64,000 nt of DNA from Ruminococcus bicirculans (ex Wegman et al. 2014). Its GTDB lineage: Bacteria; Bacillota; Clostridia; Oscillospirales; Ruminococcaceae. Under the pieces are notes generated by a model. The model was not told where the DNA came from. It did not search any database and was given only the letters and a program-made list of their open reading frames with translations. The position numbers and the translations under genes were made by a program. Below are positions 27,284-36,121 of the stretch, piece after piece. The stretch lies in the NCBI RefSeq assembly GCF_000723465.1, contig NZ_HF545616.1, positions 1,798,001-1,862,000 of the forward strand. The letters are read 5' to 3'. Position 1 is the stretch's first letter. Every line of letters begins with the position of its first letter.

Positions 27284-27876
27284 ACCTTCTTCAAAAACTC
27301 GTGCAGCTCCTCTGCAAGCCTGCTCACAGGCAGACCAACAACGTTATAAAAGTCCCCGTCTATCTTTTCCACAAGAAGTGCTCCAAGCCCTTGTATGCCG
27401 TAAGCCCCCGCCTTATCCATAGGCTCGCCGCTTTTCACATAGGCTTTTATCTCCTCGTCGGAAAGCTCTCTGAAAGTCACTGCGGTATCAACGGAAAAGC
27501 TACTGTAACGACAGCCTCTGCCAAGGGTAACGCCTGTTACAACATGATGAGTCTTGCCTGACAGCATTTTTAACATTCTTATGGCATCAGCTTCGTCCAC
27601 AGGCTTACCGAGAACTTCCCCATCGCATATTACAACAGTGTCACAGCCGATAACAACGCTCAGGTCATAGACCGAAGCGATACATCTGCATTTTATCCCT
27701 GAAAGATACTCAGGGGCAAGCTCTGGTGTAACGTCCTCTGGTATTTTTTCGTCACAATCTGAGGGGATAACCCTGAAATTCTCACACATCAATGACAGCA
27801 GTTCTTTTCTTCTTGGCGACGCTGAAGCAAGTATAACATCATAATCCATAAGCTCGCTTGAAATATTCACTGACAT
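27271..27876 (-). CDS. maf: Maf-like nucleoside triphosphate pyrophosphatase
   Basis: A 201-residue Maf/HAM1-fold protein: ILASASPRRKELL, CDTVVICDGEVLGKP, and DKAGAYGIQGLGALLVEKIDGDFYNVVGLP are the diagnostic blocks (shown in part). Maf enzymes hydrolyse non-canonical or excess NTPs such as dTTP/UTP and are linked to arrest of division in Bacillus. AAAGGA precedes the ATG. Confidence 0.93.
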   Translation of the reverse strand: MSVNISSELMDYDVILASASPRRKELLSLMCENFRVIPSDCDEKIPEDVTPELAPEYLSGIKCRCIASVYDLSVVIGCDTVVICDGEVLGKPVDEADAIRMLKMLSGKTHHVVTGVTLGRGCRYSSFSVDTAVTFRELSDEEIKAYVKSGEPMDKAGAYGIQGLGALLVEKIDGDFYNVVGLPVSRLAEELHEFLKKVQSK

Positions 27877-27910
27877 AAAGATCTTCCTTTACTTCTTTTA
27901 CTTCTTACTC

Positions 27911-27953
27911 AAAAAGGCAACGCACTTATTATCCTGCGCTGCCTTAGTTTTTT
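27911..27953. terminator. Terminator of spoIID / zinc-ribbon unit
   Basis: The stem AAGGCAaCGCA / TGCGcTGCCTT has T runs on both sides, so it can act in either direction; on the minus strand it lies right after the zinc-ribbon gene. Confidence 0.75.
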
Positions 27954-27955
27954 TA

Positions 27956-28651
27956 TTACAACTTCATTCCGCACTCTGAGCAGAACTTAACGCCTGCCGG
28001 CTCTTTGTGGCCGCACTGAGAGCAGAATACAAAACTGCTGTTTGCAGGCTCTTGCACCGGAGCTTCTGCTATCACCGGAGCAGGCTGTGGCATTGGTGCA
28101 GGCTGAGGTGCTGTTTCAGGCTGTGGGATAGGTGCAGCAGTCTGTGCCACAGCAGGCTCAGGGATAGGAGCGGCTGTCTGAACATTCTGCTGAGCAGGAT
28201 TGCCATAAACAGGATTAGCCTGTGGCTGATTATAAGCAGGTGAAACAGGGTGATTATGATAGCCCTGACTGTTTTGTATAACAGGCTGTGCGCCCATTGG
28301 AACTGCACCGCCCTGAGCAGGCTGCTGATAAACAGGCTGAGCCATTTCAGGCTGTTTTGTTCCGCAGTTAGGGCAGAACGCCATATTCACTGGTATCTCG
28401 TGACCACAGCCGGAACAAAGTTTCATTCCTCTGATAGTAAGAAGCTGTTCATTAAGATTTTTCAGTTCTTCAAGAGTTGCGTCTATCTGAGCAATAAGGT
28501 TTTTCACCTCCGGCTCTTCTATCTTGTCAGCCATTCTGAGCTTGACATATCTGCCTATCTCGGTATACTTATCGTTTATAAAGGCAAGCTTTGCGTCTAT
28601 CTGTGCCTTTACTGCATTTTCAGGTGTATTCTTAGGTGAAAAAAATCCCAT
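27956..28651 (-). CDS. Double zinc-ribbon protein with Pro/Gln/Ala linker
   Basis: A 231-residue protein. Residues 1-75 are a charged, helical region; a first ribbon (CSGCG ... CPNCG) follows near 80-97, then about 100 residues of Pro, Gln and Ala, and a second ribbon (CSQCG ... CSECG) at the C-terminus. Such double zinc-ribbon proteins are widespread in Firmicutes and probably mediate protein contacts. It starts 18 bases after spoIID and is likely co-transcribed. Confidence 0.85.
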   Translation of the reverse strand: MGFFSPKNTPENAVKAQIDAKLAFINDKYTEIGRYVKLRMADKIEEPEVKNLIAQIDATLEELKNLNEQLLTIRGMKLCSGCGHEIPVNMAFCPNCGTKQPEMAQPVYQQPAQGGAVPMGAQPVIQNSQGYHNHPVSPAYNQPQANPVYGNPAQQNVQTAAPIPEPAVAQTAAPIPQPETAPQPAPMPQPAPVIAEAPVQEPANSSFVFCSQCGHKEPAGVKFCSECGMKL

Positions 28652-28669
28652 TTTTATTCTCCCTTTCGG

Positions 28670-30103
28670 TTATAATATTTCTTCTGTATTTTGCTCTATG
28701 GTGATATTATCCTCAGGCTGAACGTCAAACGAAGTTGTTGTAGTATCAGGTGCTTCTATAGCAGGAGCGGTGGTAACAGTGCCGTTCTCGGTCGGCTGAG
28801 TCTGTGCAGGCTCACTGTCCTCTTTGCTGTCGCCTGAAGCGTTTCCGCCCTCGTCAACTATCTCTGAATCCTTTATCTCCTTATCTATCTCGTCCTGCGA
28901 CATCTGACCTCTCTTTACAGCTTTGTCATTTACAGCCGACAGACCAAGATAGCAATTCACATAATAGTGAGTAAGTATCTGATCGTATGTATAGCCAGCC
29001 TCGGCATAATAGCAAGCGCCCCACTGCGACATTCCAACGCCGTGACCCCAGCCATAGGACTTGAAAGTGAACACACCGTCCTTATAGCTTATCTCCATGG
29101 CGTTCGATTTCACATCAAAGAGGTTGCAGAGCATGATACCTGTTATCCTGGCTTCACTGCCATCATAGGTACAGCTCGTATGACCGTCGATAGTCACTCC
29201 GCTTATATACTTTCCGCTGAAAGCAGAGTCTATTTTAAACCAGTTCTTCACGTCGTCGGAAAGCTTTATATCAGTTTGGCTCTCGATACGCTCCTTGACC
29301 TCGTCTTTTGTATATGTAGCTTCAATGCCCCAGTTAGGATCTTTATTGTCAAACTCGCTCTTTACACGCTTGAGATACGGGTAAGAAACGCCCCATATAT
29401 CCTCACTGGTGGTAGAATAACCTGCTGTTGAAGCAGAATAAACTGCATTTATGATATTGCCGTTATACATAACGGTCTGACCCTCAACGGCATTTACACA
29501 TCTTTCTATCTTTGAAGAATATCCGCTTTTAAGCCCCACCGTAGGTATAGCACCGATAGAATCGTTAAATCTGACCCATGTATAAGCCGCCACGGCCTGC
29601 GCCTTTATGGCTTCCTCGCCCCACTCACCGCCTATCTCGCTGTTGACTATCTGACAGAGCAGTTCATGACCATTAAGAGTGACGATATTTCCTGAGATTA
29701 TATCGTTGACAGTATAATACTCATCAGCGACGCTTCTTGTATCTGTAAAGTTAGCAGGGTCGTTCTTTATATCGTAATACTCGCCCTTATCCTCAGGCAT
29801 TTCCACAGTAAACTCACTGGCTGAAGCCTTTTTCTTTGTGGTCTTTGCCTGCTTTTTCTGCTGAACATAAGACATATCATACTTATCCACAGAGGACTTT
29901 TTGAACTTCACAAAGTCATAGACCTCAGTAGCGGCAGTGGTCTTAACGCTTTGAGCTTCAACGTTTTTGACCTGCACCGCAGGGGCTTTTTCTGCGCCCA
30001 CGCTTTTATTATCCAGCAGCAGCTCACCGCATATACCAACGGCAGTTATGCTCATTACTGCTGCGCAGACATTTGCACATATCTTTTTTGTCATCAAATT
30101 CAT
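28670..30103 (-). CDS. spoIID: SpoIID/LytB-type sporulation protein
   Basis: A 477-residue protein with an N-terminal signal anchor (about residues 5-30). The SpoIID domain (about 140-390) carries the catalytic-Glu region VNSEIGGEWGEEAIKAQAVA and YGWGHGVGMSQWGACYYAE. The C-terminal 90 residues are low-complexity acidic and Thr-rich, which is longer than Bacillus SpoIID. SpoIID is a lytic transglycosylase needed for engulfment. The start at 30103 has AAGGA about ten bases upstream. SpoIIP and SpoIIM are not nearby. Confidence 0.88.
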   Translation of the reverse strand: MNLMTKKICANVCAAVMSITAVGICGELLLDNKSVGAEKAPAVQVKNVEAQSVKTTAATEVYDFVKFKKSSVDKYDMSYVQQKKQAKTTKKKASASEFTVEMPEDKGEYYDIKNDPANFTDTRSVADEYYTVNDIISGNIVTLNGHELLCQIVNSEIGGEWGEEAIKAQAVAAYTWVRFNDSIGAIPTVGLKSGYSSKIERCVNAVEGQTVMYNGNIINAVYSASTAGYSTTSEDIWGVSYPYLKRVKSEFDNKDPNWGIEATYTKDEVKERIESQTDIKLSDDVKNWFKIDSAFSGKYISGVTIDGHTSCTYDGSEARITGIMLCNLFDVKSNAMEISYKDGVFTFKSYGWGHGVGMSQWGACYYAEAGYTYDQILTHYYVNCYLGLSAVNDKAVKRGQMSQDEIDKEIKDSEIVDEGGNASGDSKEDSEPAQTQPTENGTVTTAPAIEAPDTTTTSFDVQPEDNITIEQNTEEIL

Positions 30104-30205
30104 CGTCAAGACACTGTCCTTACCTTCAAGCGGTCACACCGCAAAACATTCCCAATGGCAGCAAAATACTCACTGCATACCTAAATAATAGTTTATCAAA
30201 TACTG

Positions 30206-30245
30206 AAAAAAAGTCAAGACAAAGCTAAGTTTCGTCCTGACTTTT
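30206..30245 (-). terminator. Terminator of SleB-type hydrolase gene
   Basis: The stem AAGTCAGGACGAAA / TTTGTCTTGACTT is followed by TTTTTT on the minus strand. Confidence 0.8.
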
Positions 30246-30304
30246 CAGCATAATATACAATTTTACATCTACAATATCGGCACTTTAGCCAAAAACTTCA
30301 AATA

Positions 30305-31405
30305 TTACTTGAAGTATCTCTGACCATCAAGCTCCATGCAGAATGTGAGTGATTCAAACCAAGACGCTGTGCTTCCACCGCAATACTGTGGAGCGTAGTA
30401 ATAAACTGCACCGTTTGAATTATCCTCGCCGTTCAGCGCTCTCTTTGCACAATCAATAGTGTTCTGAGTTGGCTTGTTTCTGCCGCTGTAATAGCCGTTT
30501 ATTGCAGTGAACTGATTTGGCGCTGTAAGAACGTCGCTTATAGAGCTTCCAAATCTACCTGTTTTCACTCTGTTGATAATAACATTTGCAACAGCGATCT
30601 TGCTCTGCTCTGAACAGTTTCCTACCTCGCCCTGAAGAACGTAGCAAAGCATATCAAATTCTTCATCTGTATAGCTTATAACAGAACTGTTCGAGTTTGC
30701 TGTTGTTGCTTTCTTTGTTTCTGTCTTTTTTGTTTCAGACTTTGTTGTCTTAGCCTTTGTTGTCGTAGTCTTTTTTGTTTCAGACTTCTTAGCTGCTGTT
30801 GTAGTTTCGGACTTCGCAGCGGAAGTTGTTGTTACCTCTGCCTTTTTAAGATAGTCCTTCATTACATATCCGCTGTAGTCGCCGTATGTAACCTTATACC
30901 AACCGTCGCTTGTTTCAGCCGTAACGATAACTTCCTCGTCTGCTGCAACGATAGCTTCTATCTCTGAGTTCTTGTCAGCCTTTTCTCTGACGTTCACGAT
31001 CTCAGTTGCGACCATTGTTACGTTATTGACCTTTGTTTCTTTTGCTGCATTTTTAGTAGTTTCTGTCTTTTTTGTTGTAGTGGCTTTGGCGGAAGTTGTT
31101 GTCTCGGACTCTGCCTGTGCCATTTTATACTCGCTGATACCCGCTTTTCTCCATGTAACGGTGTTCATTGAAGTATAGGTCTCATCTCTCTCAGTTTCTG
31201 CTTCTGTCACAGAAGTGGTCTTAGTGTTGGTTATTGCAGCTTTTGTGTCCTTCTGAGCCTCGTTGTTGCCGCTTGTAAGTGCAAAGATACTTACTGTACC
31301 TATCATCAGCACTGCCAGCGCACCGCTGCCCAGCATTGTTCCTACTTTCCTGACCGACGGCTTAGCTGTTCGCTTTATGCTGTCTTCAGTTTTTTTCTGC
31401 TTCAT
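30305..31405 (-). CDS. SleB-type cell wall hydrolase with SH3 domain
   Basis: A 366-residue exported protein: a basic start, a membrane/signal segment near residues 25-45, a Thr-rich stretch, a bacterial SH3 domain near 135-190 (IVNVREKADKNSEIEAIV ... GYVMKDYLKK), a Lys/Thr repeat linker (KSETKKTTTTKAKTTKSE type), and a C-terminal Hydrolase_2 (SleB) domain from about 245. The likely catalytic Glu is in LQGEVGN. SleB enzymes are lytic transglycosylases acting on spore cortex or cell wall. The start is either ATG 31405 or GTG 31414. YpeB, the usual SleB partner, is encoded 7 kb away. Confidence 0.87.
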   Translation of the reverse strand: MKQKKTEDSIKRTAKPSVRKVGTMLGSGALAVLMIGTVSIFALTSGNNEAQKDTKAAITNTKTTSVTEAETERDETYTSMNTVTWRKAGISEYKMAQAESETTTSAKATTTKKTETTKNAAKETKVNNVTMVATEIVNVREKADKNSEIEAIVAADEEVIVTAETSDGWYKVTYGDYSGYVMKDYLKKAEVTTTSAAKSETTTAAKKSETKKTTTTKAKTTKSETKKTETKKATTANSNSSVISYTDEEFDMLCYVLQGEVGNCSEQSKIAVANVIINRVKTGRFGSSISDVLTAPNQFTAINGYYSGRNKPTQNTIDCAKRALNGEDNSNGAVYYYAPQYCGGSTASWFESLTFCMELDGQRYFK

Positions 31406-31514
31406 TTTAATCACATTACCCTTTCCGACCGTCTGCACGCAAACCGTCTTCACTGCCGTCCGTGAGCTTGACGTCAGCTAAAATTTATTTTACACCGATT
31501 TGGTGTAATAAACA

Positions 31515-32585
31515 TCAATAATCCCAGCCGAAATACTTCTTATTGTTTCCGTATACGTTTCTCCAGCATTTAGGAAAATAAATATCCTTATTTGCCTTGT
31601 CCTTATAGGAATCTATTATAAGATCCAGGTTATCGTCAGCCGTCATTTTCTTTGCCACGATTACCCACCTGAGATTTGAAGTTTCGTTTGTACAAGTTGA
31701 GAGCGATATATACTTATCGTCTGCTGTACACTCGATATCGTTTGAATACCACGAACGCTTTCTCACTTCTGAGATCCAATCGTCAAACTTATAGTCAGCG
31801 TCGTCAAAATATCTGGTAGTCCAGTATTTGAAGAGCTTTCCGTCGTCCTGATTTTCAAGTATTCCCGTCACGAACGCACCCACGATAACATACTTACAGT
31901 TGCTGTCATAGATAGTATTGAACTCGATAACAGGATATTTCTTAAGAAAATCCACTCCCTTTTTATACTCAGTAAGGTGAGTAAAAGAAGTTCCCACATA
32001 TCTCATGTTATGACCATATATCGTGATATTGTCAGACTGCCCGTCCTTATTTATGGTAGACCAAGCGTCTGCATAAATGCTTCCCGATTCGTAATACTGC
32101 TTGTCAATATTCTTGTAAAGATAATATTCATTATCCTTGCCTTTGAGAACTGGGAAGTTTATATATTCATCACCTGCGGAATTTTTAAAGCCTGGTATCT
32201 TTATCCAGCCTACGACGTCCTTGTTCCTTTTCAGAAGCTTCTTAGCCCAACCCTGAACTTCTCTGTCCTTTGTTGAAGCCTCAGGGTCAGAAACGTCAAT
32301 ATCGTCTGAGCCGTTATTCTTGCTCAGGTCAACGTCATCGCTAAAGTCAGGCTCGTAATTTACGATCTCCTGCATATAGTTCTGATCCTGCTCGTCGGCT
32401 TTCAGAAAATCAGAAAGCTCATTAAGAGAAACACAGAAAAGCACGATAGAGAACATGAACACTATCTTTCTGAACACTTCTCCTGCTCCGTCGCCCTTCC
32501 ACGGGATAAAATATCTTACTACTCTTACAAAAAAGTTTGTATCGTCCTTTTCGGACAGATTCATTGTTTCATTAGCCATTGACAT
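31515..32585 (-). CDS. Class B sortase
   Basis: A 356-residue membrane-anchored transpeptidase with one N-terminal membrane segment (about 43-62). The catalytic triad is visible: His in TIYGHNMR, Cys in LSTCTNE, Arg in NLRWVIVAK. Class B sortases fix specific surface proteins to the wall. GGAGG lies 11 bases before the ATG. It starts six bases after the pncC stop, so both share a transcript. No substrate gene with an NPQTN-like signal adjoins; the CnaB surface protein at 53882 carries a PNTG-type signal, which is more typical of other sortase classes. Confidence 0.92.
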   Translation of the reverse strand: MSMANETMNLSEKDDTNFFVRVVRYFIPWKGDGAGEVFRKIVFMFSIVLFCVSLNELSDFLKADEQDQNYMQEIVNYEPDFSDDVDLSKNNGSDDIDVSDPEASTKDREVQGWAKKLLKRNKDVVGWIKIPGFKNSAGDEYINFPVLKGKDNEYYLYKNIDKQYYESGSIYADAWSTINKDGQSDNITIYGHNMRYVGTSFTHLTEYKKGVDFLKKYPVIEFNTIYDSNCKYVIVGAFVTGILENQDDGKLFKYWTTRYFDDADYKFDDWISEVRKRSWYSNDIECTADDKYISLSTCTNETSNLRWVIVAKKMTADDNLDLIIDSYKDKANKDIYFPKCWRNVYGNNKKYFGWDY

Positions 32586-32590
32586 TTATT

Positions 32591-33130
32591 TCAAGCCTCC
32601 GCCTTTTGTTCATACAGCTCAAGCACCATTCTCAGTGCTGTTTCTGTTGTAAGCATACGGATCTTTCTTCTGTCCAAATTCTCATATTCTTTATAAAGCT
32701 CAAGCCGTCTGACTATTTCTTTCTGACGACTTCTCACTGAAACATATACAGTTCCCACAGGCTTTTCCTGAGAACCGCCGCTTGGCCCTGCTATACCAGT
32801 AACAGCCACTGCACAATCTGCACCGAAAAGCTTCAGCGCACCCTTGCTCATCTCACTGGCTGTCTGCTCAGAATAAACAGTATACTGCTCCAGCGTTTCC
32901 TTTTTCACGTTCAGAAGCTTCATCTTTATTTCCTCCGTATAGGTGCAAGCACCGCCGAGGAACATTTCCGACGCTCCCGAAACGGAAGTGATCGTCTGGC
33001 TTATCATTCCGCCTGTACAGCTTTCCGCAGTACACAGCTTCCGACCGCTCTTTATCATATATTTTACTACACTTTTTGTAACTATGTCAATACTATCTGT
33101 AACCACTTTGTCACCTTCAGCAAATTTCAT
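32591..33130 (-). CDS. pncC: CinA C-terminal family nicotinamide-nucleotide amidase
   Basis: A 179-residue stand-alone CinA C-terminal domain: CTAESCTGGMISQTITSVSG, GGACTYTEEIKMKLL and VAVTGIAGPSGGSQEKPVGT. The Ser of ESCTGG is the proposed nucleophile. PncC converts nicotinamide mononucleotide to nicotinic acid mononucleotide. GGGG lies 11 bases before the ATG at 33130; an in-frame GTG four codons upstream is too close to it. Confidence 0.92.
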   Translation of the reverse strand: MKFAEGDKVVTDSIDIVTKSVVKYMIKSGRKLCTAESCTGGMISQTITSVSGASEMFLGGACTYTEEIKMKLLNVKKETLEQYTVYSEQTASEMSKGALKLFGADCAVAVTGIAGPSGGSQEKPVGTVYVSVRSRQKEIVRRLELYKEYENLDRRKIRMLTTETALRMVLELYEQKAEA

Positions 33131-33320
33131 AGTAATAATCACCCCTTTTAGTTATATATTGCACATAAAAAATCGGCTCTTTTTGTCCATTTTGTTAATT
33201 CGACGTTTTTCAAAAACCAATGTTAATAGCAAATTCTGCAAGCAGATGTTACACTTTTGTTACCAAATTACTGATTTTTCATTATTAACAAGCCCGTTCA
33301 ACACCCTTTTGAACGCAAAG

Positions 33321-33346
33321 AAAAGCCCTGAAAATTCGGGGCTTTT
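33321..33346. terminator. Terminator downstream of thiI
   Basis: AAAAGCCC / GGGGCTTTT forms a hairpin that works in both directions. The rest of the 33143-33482 gap shows no gene; it is AT-rich and should hold the pncC-srtB promoter. Confidence 0.7.
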
Positions 33347-33482
33347 CGGCATTTTTCACCATGGAAAGGCACAATATTCGGGTACAAAAAAGCGTACAAT
33401 TAAGCTACAAGCTGTTACAGTTTTAACCCGTTTGTAACCTTTTCACAGACACCATGCAACGGGTGTACGCCATGAAAATACG

Positions 33483-34658
33483 CTATGCGTTTCTGATAAG
33501 ATAAGGCTTTGTTCCCTCGATAGCTTTCTGGATATAAGGCTCCCAATCGAAAGCGTTCTGAGCGGCTTCAACGTCTGCAAGATTTGGTCTTGTCTTAGGG
33601 TGCTTTGGCGTGAAAACTGTACAGCAATCCTCATAAGGGAGGATAGAGGTATCAAAAGTATCTATCTTTCTTGCTATCTCCACTATCTCAGATTTGTCCA
33701 TACCAACGCATGGTCTGAATACAGGCATACGGCAAGCGGCGTCTGTGCAGACCATTGCATACATAGTCTGGCTCGCTACCTGACCAAGGCTCTCTCCTGT
33801 GACAAGGGCTTGGATATCCTCTTTCTCGCATATTCTCTGTGCTATCTCCATCATAAGTCTTCTCATCAGGATAGTGAAAAGCTCCTCAGGGCAGTTATCT
33901 CTCAGAAGCTCCTGGATCTCCGTGAAAGGCACGCAGAAGAAGTTGATATCACCACAGTAAGCAGTGATTATCTTGGCAAGCTTTTCAACTTTCATCTTCG
34001 CTCTGTCTGAAGTATACGGTGGAGCTTCAAAGTGGATAGCGGATATTATCGCACCACGCTTTGCCATCATATAGCCTGCAACAGGCGAATCTATACCGCC
34101 TGAGAGAAGAAGCATTGCCTTTCCGCTTGAGCCTACAGGTATTCCGCCAGCGCCCTCGATAGAGCCTGCGTGAACATAAGCGTTGGTTTCTCTTATCTCC
34201 ACTGTTACTACAACGTCAGGATCGTGAACGTCAACTTTAAGGTGTGGGAATCTTTCAAGTATCTTTCCGCCCATTTCTATACATATCTCAGGGGACTTGA
34301 ATGGGAACTTCTTATCTGAACGCTTTGCGTCGACCTTAAAAGTTCTCGCAGTTTCCATTTCGTCCTCGATATAGTCAAGTGACTTTGTGAGTATCTCGTC
34401 CATATCCTTTTCCAAAACGCAGCAGCGACAGAGCTTAACGATACCGAAAATTTTCGACAGCTTTTCCACTGCCATGTCAACATCGCTGTCATCATTGAGC
34501 GGCTCAACATACAAAGTAGATTGTGCTTTTGATACGCTGAACTGTCCGCAGCTTTTAAGTCTTCTTTTTACGCTCTTTGTCATCATGCTCTCGAAGCTTG
34601 ATTTGTTAAGACCTTTCAGAGCTATCTCACCATATTTGCAGAGAATGATTTCTTTCAT
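33483..34658 (-). CDS. thiI: tRNA 4-thiouridine synthetase ThiI
   Basis: A 391-residue enzyme beginning MKEIILCKYGEIALKGLN. It holds the ferredoxin-like and THUMP regions (about 1-165) and the PP-loop ATP pyrophosphatase LLLSGGIDSPVAGYMMAKRG near residue 180. The C-terminal rhodanese domain of E. coli ThiI is missing, as in Bacillus, where a cysteine desulfurase feeds it directly. AAAGGA precedes the ATG. The cysteine desulfurase gene lies just upstream on the same strand. Confidence 0.95.
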   Translation of the reverse strand: MKEIILCKYGEIALKGLNKSSFESMMTKSVKRRLKSCGQFSVSKAQSTLYVEPLNDDSDVDMAVEKLSKIFGIVKLCRCCVLEKDMDEILTKSLDYIEDEMETARTFKVDAKRSDKKFPFKSPEICIEMGGKILERFPHLKVDVHDPDVVVTVEIRETNAYVHAGSIEGAGGIPVGSSGKAMLLLSGGIDSPVAGYMMAKRGAIISAIHFEAPPYTSDRAKMKVEKLAKIITAYCGDINFFCVPFTEIQELLRDNCPEELFTILMRRLMMEIAQRICEKEDIQALVTGESLGQVASQTMYAMVCTDAACRMPVFRPCVGMDKSEIVEIARKIDTFDTSILPYEDCCTVFTPKHPKTRPNLADVEAAQNAFDWEPYIQKAIEGTKPYLIRNA

Positions 34659-34775
34659 AAATTTTATCCTTTCTTTACGAAAACTGCACAAAAAAGTCCT
34701 CGTCAAAAACCTGTCAAAAGCGACCTTTTTCGCCGTTCCCCTTTATAAATAGTACAAAACATTTGTTTGCGTGTT

Positions 34776-35906
34776 TTACCTTACCTTGCACAGGTCATTC
34801 TGCGCAGACTTTATGCCCTCCATAAGAGCGTCGATATCAGCCTTTGTGGTGTCGATGCTACAGCTTATCCTGATAGTGGAGTCAAGGCTCTGCTCGGGAT
34901 ATCTGAACTCTTTTAGCACAGAGCTTTTCTTGCCCTTTGAGCAGGCTGAGCCGCTTGAAACATATATCTCACGCTTTTCAAGATAGTGGAGAAGCACTTC
35001 GGACTTTAACCCATTGACGGCAATGCTTGTGACATAAGGCGAGCCGCCTTTTCGTGAATTTACGAAAACATCGCCGTTTTCGTTACACTTTTCTATGAGA
35101 TAGGCTTGGATATCAGCCGCCTTTTCAAAGTTCGCAGAAACATTCGGCGCAAGCTTTTTCACCGCCGCACCGAAACCGCATATGAGCGGCACTGACTCAG
35201 TACCCGAACGAAAACCTTTTTCCTGTCCTCCCCCAAGCATAAAAGGCGGTATATGAATGCCCTTTTTCACATACAGCGCACCGATACCCTTTGGAGCATA
35301 TATTTTATGACCGCTGAGAGATATCATATCGGCATTCAGCTTTTTGGCTTTCACAGGAATTTTCATAAATCCCTGAACGCAGTCGCAGTGAGTAATCACC
35401 TGGGGATACTTTTTCTTTATCATAGAAAAAGCTTTTTCCACAGGAAGTATGTAGCCGTTTTCGTTGTTCACAAGCATACAGCTAACAAGGAAAGTGTCCT
35501 CGTTCACAGCGGCAAAGATGTCACGAGCGTTTATCTCGCCGTTCTCGTCAGGGGATATCCTTATGACCTCACAGCCCATATCTTCAAGCTCCTGGGCAGG
35601 ATTTTTCACAGCAGGGTGTTCAACAGAGGATATGACAACGCGCTTTTTACGTTTTCCGTGAGCCTTGTAAGCCCCGAAAATAGCGGTATTGTTGCTTTCA
35701 GTAGCACCCGAAGTGAAATAGACCTCATCAGGGGTAACACCGAGAGCGTCGGCAATGATCTCACGAGCGTCAGAAACAAGAAGCTCAGCGTCAAGACCTG
35801 CTCTGTGCAGAGAAGAGGGGTTTCCGAAGACCTCCAAGCCTTTCATTACAGCCGCTTTAGCTTCATCACAAGGTTTTGTGGTGGCGGCATTATCAAGATA
35901 TATCAA
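34776..35906 (-). CDS. Cysteine desulfurase (NifS/IscS family)
   Basis: A 376-residue PLP enzyme with MIYLDNAATTKP at the start, the PLP lysine in SLSGHKIYAPKGIGALY and the persulfide Cys in YVSSGSACSKGKKSS. The short active-site loop fits the group II/NifZ type. It lies 117 bases upstream of thiI, matching the nifZ-thiI pair of Bacillus, so it most likely supplies sulfur for tRNA 4-thiouridine. Confidence 0.94.
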   Translation of the reverse strand: MIYLDNAATTKPCDEAKAAVMKGLEVFGNPSSLHRAGLDAELLVSDAREIIADALGVTPDEVYFTSGATESNNTAIFGAYKAHGKRKKRVVISSVEHPAVKNPAQELEDMGCEVIRISPDENGEINARDIFAAVNEDTFLVSCMLVNNENGYILPVEKAFSMIKKKYPQVITHCDCVQGFMKIPVKAKKLNADMISLSGHKIYAPKGIGALYVKKGIHIPPFMLGGGQEKGFRSGTESVPLICGFGAAVKKLAPNVSANFEKAADIQAYLIEKCNENGDVFVNSRKGGSPYVTSIAVNGLKSEVLLHYLEKREIYVSSGSACSKGKKSSVLKEFRYPEQSLDSTIRISCSIDTTKADIDALMEGIKSAQNDLCKVR

Positions 35907-36121
35907 TTATCACAAGTCCTTTCATGTTTTATCGCAATTATTTTTATTATAACATATAATTGTGAATAATGCAAACAAATCGGGAAAGTGAGGAATGAGG
36001 AGTGTGTAGTGCTACAATAGATATTGGACAAAATTAAGAAAAAAGAAAAGAGAGATAGGCAAAAATCTGATAAAATAAAGTTACCACACCAAATTCAAAT
36101 CAGAAAGGAAGCCTATCTCTC

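Noticed and set aside
35253-35969. 238-codon plus-strand frame opposite the cysteine desulfurase
   Set aside because: Antisense shadow of a strongly conserved PLP enzyme gene.
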